Positions 21,501 through 32,005 of a stretch of 64,000 nucleotides of DNA are shown here, piece by piece. The notes below the pieces were generated by a model. That model did no database searches, was not told where the DNA came from, and saw only the letters and a program-made list of their open reading frames with translations. Made by a program: the position numbers and the translations under genes. The DNA is from Porphyra umbilicalis (Eukaryota; Rhodophyta; Bangiophyceae; Bangiales; Bangiaceae): contig KV918784.1 in the NCBI GenBank assembly GCA_002049455.2, positions 62,001-126,000 of the forward strand, given 5' to 3'. Numbering within the stretch: position 1 is the stretch's first letter; every line of letters starts with the position of its first letter.

Positions 21501-24403
21501 ATGCAGTGGCAGGTGGTGCCGGCCGTAATGGCGACGGTGGCCGAGGTGGTCACGGTCCAGGTCAAGGCGGCGGTCGCGGTCGCGCTGACGGGTGAGTTGG
21601 CGGAGACGATCAAGTCGCAGTTCGTGCTGGTCGTGGTGATGATGGCGGACGCGTTTCTGCGCGTCAAGGTGCGGGCGGCGATTTACATCAGTTTGGTGGT
21701 CGCGTTGGTAGCCACGTTGATGAGGCAGGAGGCGCCGGTGGTGGTGGCGACGGTGACCGTCGTGGTCACGGTCCAGCGCAAGGCGGCGGTCGCGGTCGCG
21801 CTGATGGACAAGTTGGCAGAGACGATGGGGTCGCAGATGGTGCCGGTCGTTGCGCTGACGGTGGACGAGATCGTCAAGGTGCCGGTCGAGGCGGCGGACG
21901 CCGTCGCCCTGATGGTCGAGTTGGTGGTCACGATGCAGTGGCAGGTGGCGTCGGCCGTAATGGCGACGGTGGCCGAGGTGGACACATTCAAGAACAAGGT
22001 GGCAGACGCCGTCAGCCTGGTTGTCGACTGGGATATCATGACGATGTTGATGACAATGAGGTACCTGGTGGTGCTGCAGGCCGTGATCGTGATGGTCAAT
22101 GCCAAAGCGGAGGTCTCCGTCGGCTCTACGAACGAGGCGGCGGTGACAATGAGGCCGCAGGTGAAGCTGGCAGTGGAGGTGATGGTGCACGTGGTGCTCA
22201 TCGTTGCGGTGGTGCTGGACGGGGTGGTCAAGGTCAACGTCAAGGCGGCGCACACCGTCGGCCTGTTGGTGAAGGTGGCGATGTCGACAAGGTCGCTGAC
22301 GACGGGGTCGCACGTGATGCTCGTCGTGGTGCTGATGCTGGACGGGGCGGTCAAGGTCAACGTCAAGGCGACGCACGCCGTCGGCCTGTTGGTGAAGGTG
22401 GCGGTGTGGACTCTTTCGGTGCTTGTGATCATTTTTGCGCTGGTATTGATTGTGTTTGCGGTTTTAAACGGAGTGCCTGTGCTGATGGCACCCCCGTAGC
22501 ATCCAAGCCGCCTTGTGAAGAGGCCGGCCTGAGGGGTGGGCGGGTGGTGCACGGTGGAGCTGGAGGCAGTGGTGAAGGGGGTCTGCGTGCACTGGCGCGG
22601 CTGCAACACGATGAGTCGGTGGTGGAGCCGCAGACTGCCGAGCACGGTGGCACGAAGTTCCACTCAATTCCTGTCACCTGCATAACCACCCTTTCGGACC
22701 TTGAACTTCTTGGCTTGATTCGATCGCAGACAGCGTCCATCCGTACATTTGGCGCACACGTGCTTCGAATAGTTGCACCCCATATTCGACCTGTGTCATG
22801 CGCGGCGCCAAAGCGAAAGGTTGGCGTGAACGTCCGGGTGCAGATTCAAACTTTCCCGCAGTACCCAACCATTGTCAGTGCGTCTTTCGGTGGTAGCACG
22901 CAGGCGCATCCTGGGGTGAATCGCGACAGGCTACGAGATCAAATGCCGCCGGAAAGGGAGATGATGCTATCGAGTGCTGAGGTCAAGAAGAGGATGCGCG
23001 AGAGCACAACCGCTCTTCGCGCCCGATACAAGGACTTTGGTGTTCCTCAGTTCCTTCAGAACGTCAATGATCCGAGGGTCACCTGGATGCGAGGTGTGAC
23101 TGCAGGTGGGCGCGAGACAAGAGCCCTTGGTCCTGGAAAGCCCAAGCCAATAGAGGTGTGCTACGTCTCCGACATGACTCCAGCCAACGAAGATGGGTGT
23201 GGCAGGAGCCTGGGCGATCGAGCCTGTACAGCCAAACCGGAGCCCTTTCCGCCGAATGAGCAATTGCAGAACCCTCGTACTCTGAACCACCACAGCATGC
23301 TTGGTGCCTGTGCCACATACGAAGGCATCAACACTAGCTTTCTCTGTATGGGAAGCGTTGGGTCTCACTTTAGTTGGCATGTAAAGGACCATCTTCTGCA
23401 GTCGACTTCCTACCTGCAGTCCGGGGCGAACAAGTTCTGGTTTTTTGTTGCGAGGTCTGAGGTTCCAAAAGTGGTACGCGTCATAAGTGAACAAATGGAC
23501 CCTGTCGTTCTGGCAGCTGCAGGAGGAGACGTGTGGAAGTTTCTAGCGGAGAAGGCAGTCTTGTGGCCTGCGTCATTTTTCCTTGCGCACGGCGTTCGCG
23601 TCGGCTTCCACAAAATGGAAGTTGGCGACTTCGTCGTGACGGGCTACGGCGTTCCGCACAGCGGATTCAACGCGGGAACGAACTTAGCGTCTGCAGTGAA
23701 CCTTGCGTGCACTGGCTGGCTTGCGCATGCTATTGAACATGAGGCCCGCTGGCGTGGAAAGATAGGGATGCTTATTCATTTCGAGAAGCTGCTCGTACTG
23801 AGCGCCCTGAAACTGGCTGCTGGAAAGTGGTGGTTTGGCGATGCGAAAGCCTATGAGGCGTGCGACCCAGCAGAGTTTCGACGGGACCACCGAATCATGA
23901 CCTCCTTCTTGACCAAGTATCTAGACTGCATCCTTGCGTACATGAGAACCGATTCGCATCCAGCCTGCAAGGGAGAAAACGCAGTCGTCGTGGGCTTGCA
24001 AGCGGCACCCCACGCTGTGAAGCAGTTTGTTACCGATAACGCGATCAAATCAGCCGGTCACGGGTTGGTGCTCCCCAACGAGAAGGATGGAGTCGTCACA
24101 GACTACTCTGTGGACGGTGCGGCGTGCCCTCATTGCGGAACTGTCGTCTGGATGTCTTTGGTCGTGTGCCCGGCATGTATTGACCAGCTAGGCGACGGAG
24201 CTGGACATGGTACGCCGATCTGCTGCTGGCGGTGCGCGCCGACCAAGTACGAAGATCTGCACTACCGGCCCGAGCAGGCCAGCGGGAAGGAGCCGCACCT
24301 CGTTGGATGTCACGCTCCTTTGGTGGTGCAGCGGCTATCCCATGGCCGCGTGTACTCCCTAGTGGAGGAGGTAAAGACGATTGGGGACATGGGTGGTGAC
24401 TAA
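18536..24403 (+). CDS. Transposon-borne JmjC-domain protein with tandem repeats and zinc ribbon
   Basis: One frame from the ATG at 18536 to 24403 (about 1,950 codons) is broken only by two TGA codons exactly 216 bases apart (21377, 21593), both inside a tandem repeat and both within a consensus splice donor GGTGAGT. About residues 425-620 resemble a Ulp1-type protease fold (VVDGVFFWFLSR, then VMPVRSGNVWWGLVLRDL, then MVVIDT), with the expected catalytic His and Cys absent. About residues 720-1320 are Gly/Asp/Arg-rich 72-residue repeats. The JmjC domain follows (about 1590-1730: GINTSFLCMGSVGSHFSWH, YLQSGANKFWFF, GYGVPHSGFNAGTN). The Fe-binding HxE/D site reads H-V-K, while the distal His is kept. 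A three-pair CxxC zinc ribbon closes it (about 1864-1905: CPHC, CPAC, CWRC). JmjC proteins are Fe/2-oxoglutarate oxygenases, often histone demethylases; this one may be inactive. A C-terminal relative lies beside transposase copy B. Confidence 0.75.
20700..22480 (+). repeat. 216-bp coding tandem repeat in the JmjC gene
   Basis: The register is marked by GACGGG-type hexamers at 20939, 21155, 21371, 21587 and 21803, each exactly 216 bases apart; more degenerate units flank them. Because 216 is divisible by three, all frames stay open over long distances and a 489-codon shadow frame appears on the - strand. In the gene's frame each unit encodes 72 residues rich in Gly, Asp, Arg and His. The codon after the marker is CGA, CGC, TGA, TGA and CAA in the five units. 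Confidence 0.85.
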
Positions 24404-24901
24404 GTCGACAACGTTCTTACATTTTGTGGGTTTCGTACTTCTCTGTCTGTATGTGAGTTGAGTGGTAGTTTCGTGATTCTCACTGGGGTGCCTTCATCAT
24501 GTGATGCCTTTCCTTTGATTCCTTTGTTCCGTCGATCAACGGGGCGCTGCACGCACCAACGTCGCGGACAGAAACTCCCGCGCTATCGTGCACAGGGATC
24601 TGGCATGGCTTGCGATAGATTATACAAGCCATGGCGTCGGCACAGGTCTGTACGAAGAGTGAGGTCCCTTTCAAGAGAGAGGAAAAGTAGTGGTTGCGAG
24701 CGACGACTGGTAAAGATGGCGAAATGATACTTCTCTTTTGGCTTTGAATCTTAACTGAAAATGTGAACAACTCTCCCTACGAAACTTCTCTGCTTGTCTG
24801 TTGCGACCGTATCAGCACGATAGGTAGATAAAACGTCGTGCAATAACAGCCTTTTCTGGGCTACCGTCTGCGTGCTCCTCGCAAAACTCATGCAGCTTCC
24901 C
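24404..24901. other. Convergent intergenic region of copy A
   Basis: About 500 bases between the 3' ends of the JmjC gene and the transposase gene. It is clearly less GC-rich and has no long frame. It probably holds both polyadenylation regions. Confidence 0.45.
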
Positions 24902-27270
24902 TCAGCCGCCCCTTAAGTGGAAGCCCGACTTCTTTGTAGACAGTACCTTGTCCGCGCCGCAAGGGACAACAAAAGTAGACTGCAGTACGCGCTCAGCTTG
25001 CACAAGTTCCACGCCGGACGTAGCGTCTAGTTTGACTACCGAAGGTTTCCCAACGATGCATAAGGCTGACGCAGGGGCTGTCCACCATTCACATTCAAGG
25101 TACAGCTCTTTTGCAATTGTGCCAATCGCTCGGACGCGACCAAATTGTACTTTCTGCCCTCCTGTCGTGCTGGGGTCGTTCAATACGTCATATGCCTCTT
25201 CTTCTTGGAGCACAGACACTGTCGACCCCTCTCGAATGAAAAATGATCGCTGCGGGTGCCTGGATTTCCTCCAGAACTTGACGGGCGCGTTGGGTGTGTG
25301 ACCCCGCCAGAAGTCTTCTGTCGAACCCAAAACCATGCTCAAGGCTTCCCTGCCGCACCACCTTTCGCCAGTGGCGGATGCCAACCGCCTCTGCGGAGCG
25401 AGCCTGTGAAAAGAGACGGCCTTCAATGGATTACCGCCGAGGCCAAGCAGCCAAGATTTGGGAATGCCGTACTCATCAGGCATGGACAGTGCCCTTGAGT
25501 ACTGCTCTGTGTCTCTCCACCTTTGCATTGAATATTCCGCAGGGTTCCGATGGTTGCTCTGGCCGATCTTGCGCTTCGCCATCTGATGGAAGTTCTCAAA
25601 GATGAGCTCGCATATTGATGAGCCGAGCTGCACCAACGGTAGAGTACGATACAGCAACTCCAAAAGGCGATGAACGGCATGCCGCTCCCACTCTCCGCTG
25701 AACGGTAGCAGGCGACGCAGCTCAATCATCAGACTCTCGCCGAGACGTTGGAGCTCAAAGACTGTTGGCCGGTCCCTCACGGCATGCTCTCCGTCAGAGC
25801 ACCGAGTAGGCCTATAAAACAGAGTAGTAGCGAAATGTCATAGAGCCTTCAGATCGGTAAGAGTAGCAACCGCATGTGCAGAAGTACTTTGGGTGTGCAC
25901 ACTGTACTCCAGGACCGTGGGACTTACGGTAAGCAGCACTGCGTAGTCGGACATAGAAAGAGTCGTGCCACCCATTTTTTCAGGCTTAAAGGATGATAGG
26001 ATCGTGTGTGTCGGAACATGTTTCGAACTGCGGCGCATTTCTGAAACGAATTTGTCACGCCGCCCGACAGAAAGTGCCTCGTACGCTTCCATCAGGAGGT
26101 TGGATGCAATGTTGTAGTACAAAAGAAGAGATGGTGCAACAATGACATGTTCGTGTATGCCAAACGTCCCAGGACCTCGGGCCTCAGTCAGTCGCATCAT
26201 CAGGCTACCTGACTTGTCTGTAACTCCATTTAGCAGGAGTGCGTCTTTCATAGCTTCTGCTGACAACTGCGTAGATCTCTTCAGGGAAGACATGATGGCA
26301 GCGTTTCGCTCTTGCACTCTGGAGTACCTTTTGTCTTTGACATCAAAGGAAGCTGTGCTGCTCATCGCGCGATCCCTCCTCTCGCTCTTAGTCTTCGGAT
26401 GGACAATGTCGCAGCTGGTGCAGTGCTCAGTTCCTGGAGCTCCTGCAGAGTTGGAGAACTTGGCCGCCATAGGAAAATCAAACACGCCCAGGCACAAGAA
26501 ATCCCGAACCACGACGTTTTCCTTTGAGTGCGCGTCATACACGGCAACACCTTCCTTGCTCATTTGGAGCATGTCCTCGACGACACGCTTCAAGAGAGCT
26601 TCAGGGTTTGCCCCAGGTGGTAAGCAAAAGAGTGGCCGAACGGAGAACGCACGATCATGCATGCTCAGAGATGTGTACGCTCCGTAGTAGCCCTCTAAGC
26701 TCCCACGGCGTCGCTTGTACACGCTAAACTCATCCGCGTACAATGACACGTACACAGTGTGTAAGTCTATTTCTGGCCGCTCGTCTTCATTTTGCTCTGC
26801 AACCTGTGTCAGCTTAATCGGCTTTTCTGCCGTCAACAGCGTCCAAGAATCCTATTCGCGCTCGGTAGAGCTGCGCACAGCATTGATAAACACACCGCCT
26901 GACCTTGTGAATCGTAGCGTGCACCGGAGAGCATCTTTAAAGCACGAAGCCCACGGATCAGGAGGCTCAATCCCATGAATGACATCAAACAGCCCTAGTA
27001 AGTCCCAAACTCTGAGGGCGCTTGGTGGAGCATACGACGCCTCTGAGATCGAGACGTCTCCATCGGATGCAATCGCTGTGCTTTCCAATCGGGCCGGGAG
27101 CGTTGTGCTGCCATCCAAAAAGACAGAAACCGTACACGTAATGCCGTACGTGTATCCGTCTCGGAAAAATCCGTTCTTGAAATTGAACCGAGCCGGGTCC
27201 CTCGCAGCTCCTGTTTGAAAAAACTCTGTTGGGCACTCAACGGTCCCTGCGCGCGCATCCCCTTCGCTGT
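24902..27270 (-). pseudogene. CACTA-like transposase copy A, main and C-terminal part
   Basis: This part carries the catalytic core of the CACTA-like transposase. One frame, colinear with copy B, reads from the copia junction at 27270 down to 24902 with two in-frame stops (TAG at 26852-26854, TGA at 25838-25840). The second falls where copy B has Arg, consistent with CGA to TGA. The first catalytic Asp is probably in LYADEFSVYKRRRG, the second in LCLGVFDFPMAAKFSN, followed by a Cys pair (CTSC) and the conserved RGPGTFGIHEHVIVAPS. This order matches the RNase-H-fold DDE core of CACTA/Plavaka-type transposases. Further down, HRLLELLYRTLPLVQL and FENFHQMAKR are nearly identical to copy B. The C-terminal 150 residues diverge. 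The gene is convergent with the JmjC gene. Confidence 0.7.
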
Positions 27271-27669
27271 TGTTGAGGCAGCCCCCCAAGCCCGCGCAGG
27301 TAAGTCGGAGTTACCGCGGACTGCCTGGCTAATTCCAGGAGTTACTTATGCGGTCATCGGCTTGTTTGGCTGTGCCATTGACATGCATTGCTGTATGTGT
27401 GTGATGTAATTACTTGTACTTGTATCTCGCGGGCAGCTCACTTTGGAGCTGAGCTCGGGGAGATTCTCGTGGGCCCCTCGAGGGGCGTCGCGATTTGTGG
27501 GGTGGTGAGATCATGTACCCTCCAAGGGAGGGAGCACTGCGCTGGCGGGGAGTGCCCCGGCAGGACGTGGCGAGAGAGGCACACGGAGGGGTTAAGAGCC
27601 TGCTGGCCTCGCGCCTCAGACCGCTCTCGAGTAAAGCAACGCATCCACCCAACTACCGCTCACTTCACA
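27271..27669 (+). repeat. 5' LTR of the copia element
   Basis: 399 bp, TG...CA ends, about 99.5% identical to 32784-33182. It is preceded by the GCTGT target copy and followed by a likely primer-binding region. Confidence 0.95.
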
Positions 27670-27673
27670 GGTT

Positions 27674-28945
27674 ATGGGCCCAGCTGTCGCTGGTGGTAAC
27701 CGTCGTCTTCCCTGCGGTCGCTGGCGAGACGACGTTGCTGGGGTCGCGGTGTGTTCCGGCGTCGGGCGGGCGTGTTCTGCTCCCTCCGTTGTTAGTGCGG
27801 CGCTGTGCGGCGCCGAGGTCGTCAACATGGCAGACCACGGCCGCTATGGCGGCCCGCGGTTTGCGCAGCTGGACGACGACTACAAGGTGTGGGCAGCGTA
27901 CCAGCGTGCGCAGCTCAAGAAGGAGAAGCTCTGGGCGGCGGTCGTGACGGACCGACCGGCATCTTCGTCCGACGACAAGAAGTCCGACCCGGTGGTCGAC
28001 GCGTGGGATGCCATGAACGAGGCGGCGCTGGCGACCATCCAGATGTCGGTCAAGCCCGTGCATCTCAACACGGTCACGTCGGTGGACACGGCCAAAGAGG
28101 CGTGGGACGCGCTCAAGGTCATGTTCGAGGCGCGAGACAACGCGCAGCTGCTGCGGCTCATGGACGAGCTGAGCAGCCTGAAGAAGGGCGGCGACGAGAA
28201 CATCATCAAGTTTGCGTCGCGCGCCAAGATGCTCCGGGACGAGCTCGCCATGCTCGGAAACCCGGTGGACGACAACACGCTCGCGCTGCGTGTCTTATCG
28301 GGGCTCCCTGCAGAGTACGGGATGCTCAGGACGTTCTTGGAGAACAAGGACACTAAGCTCGTCATGTCGGACGTGACGGCTAAGCTGCTTCAAGTCGAGC
28401 AGCGGAGCATTTCTGTCGGCGCTTCCAAGCCTTCTGGCAGTGTCAAGTCACAAGCCTTTGCGGCAGCGGCGCCTAAGAAACCGTTTGACAAGAAGTCAGT
28501 CGTGTGTTTCTACTGCAACAAGAAGGGACACATGCAGCGCGACTGCTACAAGAAGAAGGCGGACGAGGCCAAGGGCAAGGGCAAGCCCGGCGGTGGTGGT
28601 CGTGAAGGCGGCCACGGCGGTGGGCCCCACGCGAGTGCCGCTCTGGCCTACACTGCTTCTACTGGCAATGCCGGGAGCAGCAAGGCTCCCGGGAGCACAC
28701 GGGGGTTATCAACTTGGGTGCTCGACTCTGGCGCAACCAACCACATGGCCGCCGGGGATAAGGGCTTCACCGTCCGGACGGCGGGAAGCGGAGCCGAGGT
28801 CACCTTGGCCACCGGCGAAAAGGTACCCATCAAGGGGCACGGCCACGTCTCCATGGACGTTGGCAAGGGCAAAACCAAGACGCGCATGGTGCTCGGGGAG
28901 GCCATGCTCGTGCCGGACCTGACCAGCAACCTGCTCTCGGTTTGA
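27674..28945 (+). CDS. Copia gag and protease part
   Basis: The gag region (starting near MADHGRYGGPRFAQL) has the helical UBN2-like fold seen in copia gags (KVWAAYQRAQLKKEKLW, AWDALKVMFEARDNAQL). It has a retroviral-type zinc knuckle of the CX2CX4HX4C kind (CFYCNKKGHMQRDC) and, after a Gly/Lys linker, the aspartic protease signature WVLDSGATNHM. These parts package the element RNA and process the polyprotein in copia-type retrotransposons. Confidence 0.9.
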   Translation: MGPAVAGGNRRLPCGRWRDDVAGVAVCSGVGRACSAPSVVSAALCGAEVVNMADHGRYGGPRFAQLDDDYKVWAAYQRAQLKKEKLWAAVVTDRPASSSDDKKSDPVVDAWDAMNEAALATIQMSVKPVHLNTVTSVDTAKEAWDALKVMFEARDNAQLLRLMDELSSLKKGGDENIIKFASRAKMLRDELAMLGNPVDDNTLALRVLSGLPAEYGMLRTFLENKDTKLVMSDVTAKLLQVEQRSISVGASKPSGSVKSQAFAAAAPKKPFDKKSVVCFYCNKKGHMQRDCYKKKADEAKGKGKPGGGGREGGHGGGPHASAALAYTASTGNAGSSKAPGSTRGLSTWVLDSGATNHMAAGDKGFTVRTAGSGAEVTLATGEKVPIKGHGHVSMDVGKGKTKTRMVLGEAMLVPDLTSNLLSV

Positions 28946-28972
28946 GCGGTTGACCGCAATCGTGGTGCGGTA

Positions 28973-31900
28973 GTGTTCGTCGGAAACGCCTGTTACATCC
29001 TCAGCGACGGGGATGCTGTCTATTCGAGCGGAGCGCTCGACGAGGCGTCCGTTGTCGGCAAAGTCAACGACCTGGAGCAGTACGTGCTCAAGGTCACGCC
29101 GGTCAAGGCGTCGGCGTGCGCGGCATCGACGCGCATCGCTGGGGAGGCGGAGCTGTGGCATCGTCGGTTCAACCACTTGGGGTTGGAGAACCTCAAGCGG
29201 GCGGCCACAATGGTCGACGGCATGCCGTCGTCAGTGGCAGACGCCAAGCGCGTCATTGGCACTGTGTGTGTGCCGTGTGTGGACGGCAAGATGGTTCAGT
29301 CGCCCAGCCCCCGCTCGTCGACAGCGACAACCAAGTGCGAACTGGTGCACACCGACATTGGTGGCCCACTCACTGAGTCGCTGGGTGGCTCCCTCTACTT
29401 TATGACGGCGCTGGAGGACTCAACGGGGTTCATCACGGCTACGCCTATCAAGACAAAGGGGATGGCGCCGGAGGTGCTCAAGACGCGCATCAAGCAGCTT
29501 GAGACGCTGACGGGCGTGAAAGTGAGGCGAGTCCGTCACGACGGTGCAAAGGAGTACGTCACGAACGATCTTAAGGCGTGGTACGAGGATAAGGGCATCA
29601 CGTCTGAGATGACGGCGCCGTACAAGTCGCAGCAGAACGGCAAGGCGGAGCGGGTGAACCGCACGCTGATGGAGCGCGTGCGTGCTGCCCTGCTTGACGC
29701 CGGTGCGGAGGAAGAGCTGTGGGCCGAGGCGTTGGCCTCCGACGTCCATGTGCTCAACCGATCTCCCAAGGCGGGGCTCGATGTGACGCCGCTCGAGGCG
29801 CTGACGGGTCGACGCCCCAATGTCGCGGGATTCCGCGTTTGGGGGAGTCGGGCGTGGGCGCTCAAGCCGAAGAAGCAGCAGCGCAAGCTGGAGCCGAGGA
29901 CCGACGTCGGCCGCTTTGTCGGCTACACTGTCGGTGGCAAGGCCTACCGCATCCTCGAGGACGAGACAAACCAAGTCTTCGAGCGTCGGGACGTGCTGAT
30001 GGAGGAGAACCCGGCGAAGGTCGAGACGTCAGCAGTCGGGTCAAGCGCTGGTCCCCGGCTGACTGCAGAATATGACAGCGACAAGGACGGCGCCACGGAA
30101 GGGGCAATGGACATGCTCGACGCAGAAGGCGGGCGAGAGGACGAGTACTCCCCCGACGACACCTCTGACAGCGACAACGAAGTCGGTCCTCCTTCCTTTT
30201 CTGGCGATAGCCAGGAGGAGGACGAGGACGGCGTCGGTGGCTCGACACCCGCAGCTGCTCAAGCACCTGCGGCCAGTGACAGCGTCGCACCGGGGCCTCG
30301 TCGCTCGAAGCGCAAGCCAGCTCCTAAGGTAACATGGTGGGAGAAGAAACCCAAGGCGTACCTGGCAAGCGGTACCGCATCCGGCGCTGAGGAGGGCTGG
30401 GACTTGCACAAACCGCCTGCAAACGAGAAGGAGGCGCGCGCTCGTCCTGACTGGCCGCTGTGGAAGCAGGCCATTAAGGAGGAGGTGGCGGCACACAAGA
30501 ACCTTGGCACCTGGTCCAAGACCAACGGTAACAACAAGAAGCACAAGGCCGTCAAGACGCGATTCGTGTTTGACATCAAGCACGACGCGGAGGGCAAGAT
30601 GACGCGCTACAAGGCCCGACTCGTGGCCCAAGGTTTCAACCAAGTGCCGGGGCGCGACTTTGATGAGACATGGGCGCCGGTGCCTAATGCGGCTACGACA
30701 CGGTCTCTCTTTGCTGTGGCTGCAGCTACGGGCTGGGAGGTTCATCATGTCGATGTCAAGACAGCCTTCCTCAACGCCAAGATGGACAAGGAGATGTACA
30801 TCAAACTCCCCGACGGTGTCGATCCGAAGGGGCTGGAGGAGATCTGTCGGCTAAATCTGGCACTCTACGGGACAAAGCAGGCGGGGCGGCTGTGGGGCAT
30901 CAAGCTCGACAAAGAGCTCAAGGAGATGGGGGCGGTCCGCTCCAAGGTGGACCCATGCCTCTATGAGTGGCACCACCCAGTGCACGGGTGCATCTTTATC
31001 CTCGTGTACGTCGACGACCTTATCGTGGCGGGTGAGAAGCTGGCTGGGGTCGAGGCCGTCAAGCGCTTCGTGTCTGCCAAGTTTGAGGTGCGCGACATGG
31101 GGGAGGTCAAGGACTTTATCGGCATGAAGGTCATGCGCAACCGGGCGGCCAAGACTCTGACGTTGAGCAACCCGGGGCACACCGCGACGCTGCTGGAGGC
31201 GTTCGGGATGGACAAGGCGACGCCGAACAAGACACCGATGGCGTCGGGGGTCAAGCTGACCAAGACAGGGGAGGGCCTGCTGCCGGAAGGCAACCGTTAC
31301 GCCGAGTTGGTTGGCTCCCTCCTCTACCTGTCTACCACGACGAGGCCAGACATCGCCTTTGCCGTGGGGGTGCTGTCGCGCTTCATGTCCTGCCCTGAGG
31401 AGGACCACATGCGCGCGGCCAAGGGGGTTTTGCGCTACCTGGGCGGGACGACTCGCCTGGGGGTGGTCTACGGCGGCAGCGAGCCGCTGCAAGGGTTTGT
31501 CGACGCCGACTGGGCCGGCGACATCGACGGTCGTCGGTCGACAACCGGTTTCGTCTTCACCTGCAATGGCGGGCCGATTGCGTGGGCGAGCAAGCGCCAG
31601 TCGACCGTTGCCACCTGGACGGCCGAGGCCGAGTACGTGGCCGCCGCGATGGCGACCAAGGAGGCGCTGTGGCTACGCAAGCTGCTGTCGGCTCTGGGCG
31701 TCGACGGCGGAGCCGTGCCGATGGGGGAGGACAACCAGTCTTGCCTGGCGCTGGTCAACAACCCCGACGCGACGGGGCGGACCAAGCATATCGACGTCGC
31801 CTACCACATGGTTCGCGACTACCAGGCGCGCGGGGATGTGGCCTTCTACTTCCTCCCGAGCGCCGACATGCCGGCGGATGGGCTCACCAAGCCGCTGCCG

Positions 31901-32005
31901 TCGCCGGCGTTCACGGCTTTCCGGGCTGCCGTCGGGGTTGGTGAAGACCTGGGCGCGGCTGCGCGGGGCGCCGGGCTTGGCGACCCCCGGTTGGGGGAGT
32001 GCTGA
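28973..32005 (+). CDS. Copia integrase, reverse transcriptase and RNase H part
   Basis: Domains in order: GAG-pre-integrase (LWHRRFNHLGLENL), the integrase core (VHTDIGGPL, then the QQNGKAERVNRTLMERVR motif), copia-type reverse transcriptase (RFVFDIKHDAEGK, HVDVKTAFLNA, YVDDLIVAGE) and RNase H (VDADWAGDIDGRRSTTGFV, AEAEYVAAA, then KHIDVAYHMVR). Order and motifs identify Ty1/copia. The segment is long and open. It lies on the same strand as gag, and with it makes up nearly the whole internal coding part. Confidence 0.95.
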   Translation: MFVGNACYILSDGDAVYSSGALDEASVVGKVNDLEQYVLKVTPVKASACAASTRIAGEAELWHRRFNHLGLENLKRAATMVDGMPSSVADAKRVIGTVCVPCVDGKMVQSPSPRSSTATTKCELVHTDIGGPLTESLGGSLYFMTALEDSTGFITATPIKTKGMAPEVLKTRIKQLETLTGVKVRRVRHDGAKEYVTNDLKAWYEDKGITSEMTAPYKSQQNGKAERVNRTLMERVRAALLDAGAEEELWAEALASDVHVLNRSPKAGLDVTPLEALTGRRPNVAGFRVWGSRAWALKPKKQQRKLEPRTDVGRFVGYTVGGKAYRILEDETNQVFERRDVLMEENPAKVETSAVGSSAGPRLTAEYDSDKDGATEGAMDMLDAEGGREDEYSPDDTSDSDNEVGPPSFSGDSQEEDEDGVGGSTPAAAQAPAASDSVAPGPRRSKRKPAPKVTWWEKKPKAYLASGTASGAEEGWDLHKPPANEKEARARPDWPLWKQAIKEEVAAHKNLGTWSKTNGNNKKHKAVKTRFVFDIKHDAEGKMTRYKARLVAQGFNQVPGRDFDETWAPVPNAATTRSLFAVAAATGWEVHHVDVKTAFLNAKMDKEMYIKLPDGVDPKGLEEICRLNLALYGTKQAGRLWGIKLDKELKEMGAVRSKVDPCLYEWHHPVHGCIFILVYVDDLIVAGEKLAGVEAVKRFVSAKFEVRDMGEVKDFIGMKVMRNRAAKTLTLSNPGHTATLLEAFGMDKATPNKTPMASGVKLTKTGEGLLPEGNRYAELVGSLLYLSTTTRPDIAFAVGVLSRFMSCPEEDHMRAAKGVLRYLGGTTRLGVVYGGSEPLQGFVDADWAGDIDGRRSTTGFVFTCNGGPIAWASKRQSTVATWTAEAEYVAAAMATKEALWLRKLLSALGVDGGAVPMGEDNQSCLALVNNPDATGRTKHIDVAYHMVRDYQARGDVAFYFLPSADMPADGLTKPLPSPAFTAFRAAVGVGEDLGAAARGAGLGDPRLGEC

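Noticed and set aside
20907-22376. A 489-codon - strand frame rich in His, Asp and Arg
   Set aside because: It is a shadow of the 216-bp repeat of the JmjC gene; a repeat length divisible by three keeps several frames open, and the composition has no domain.
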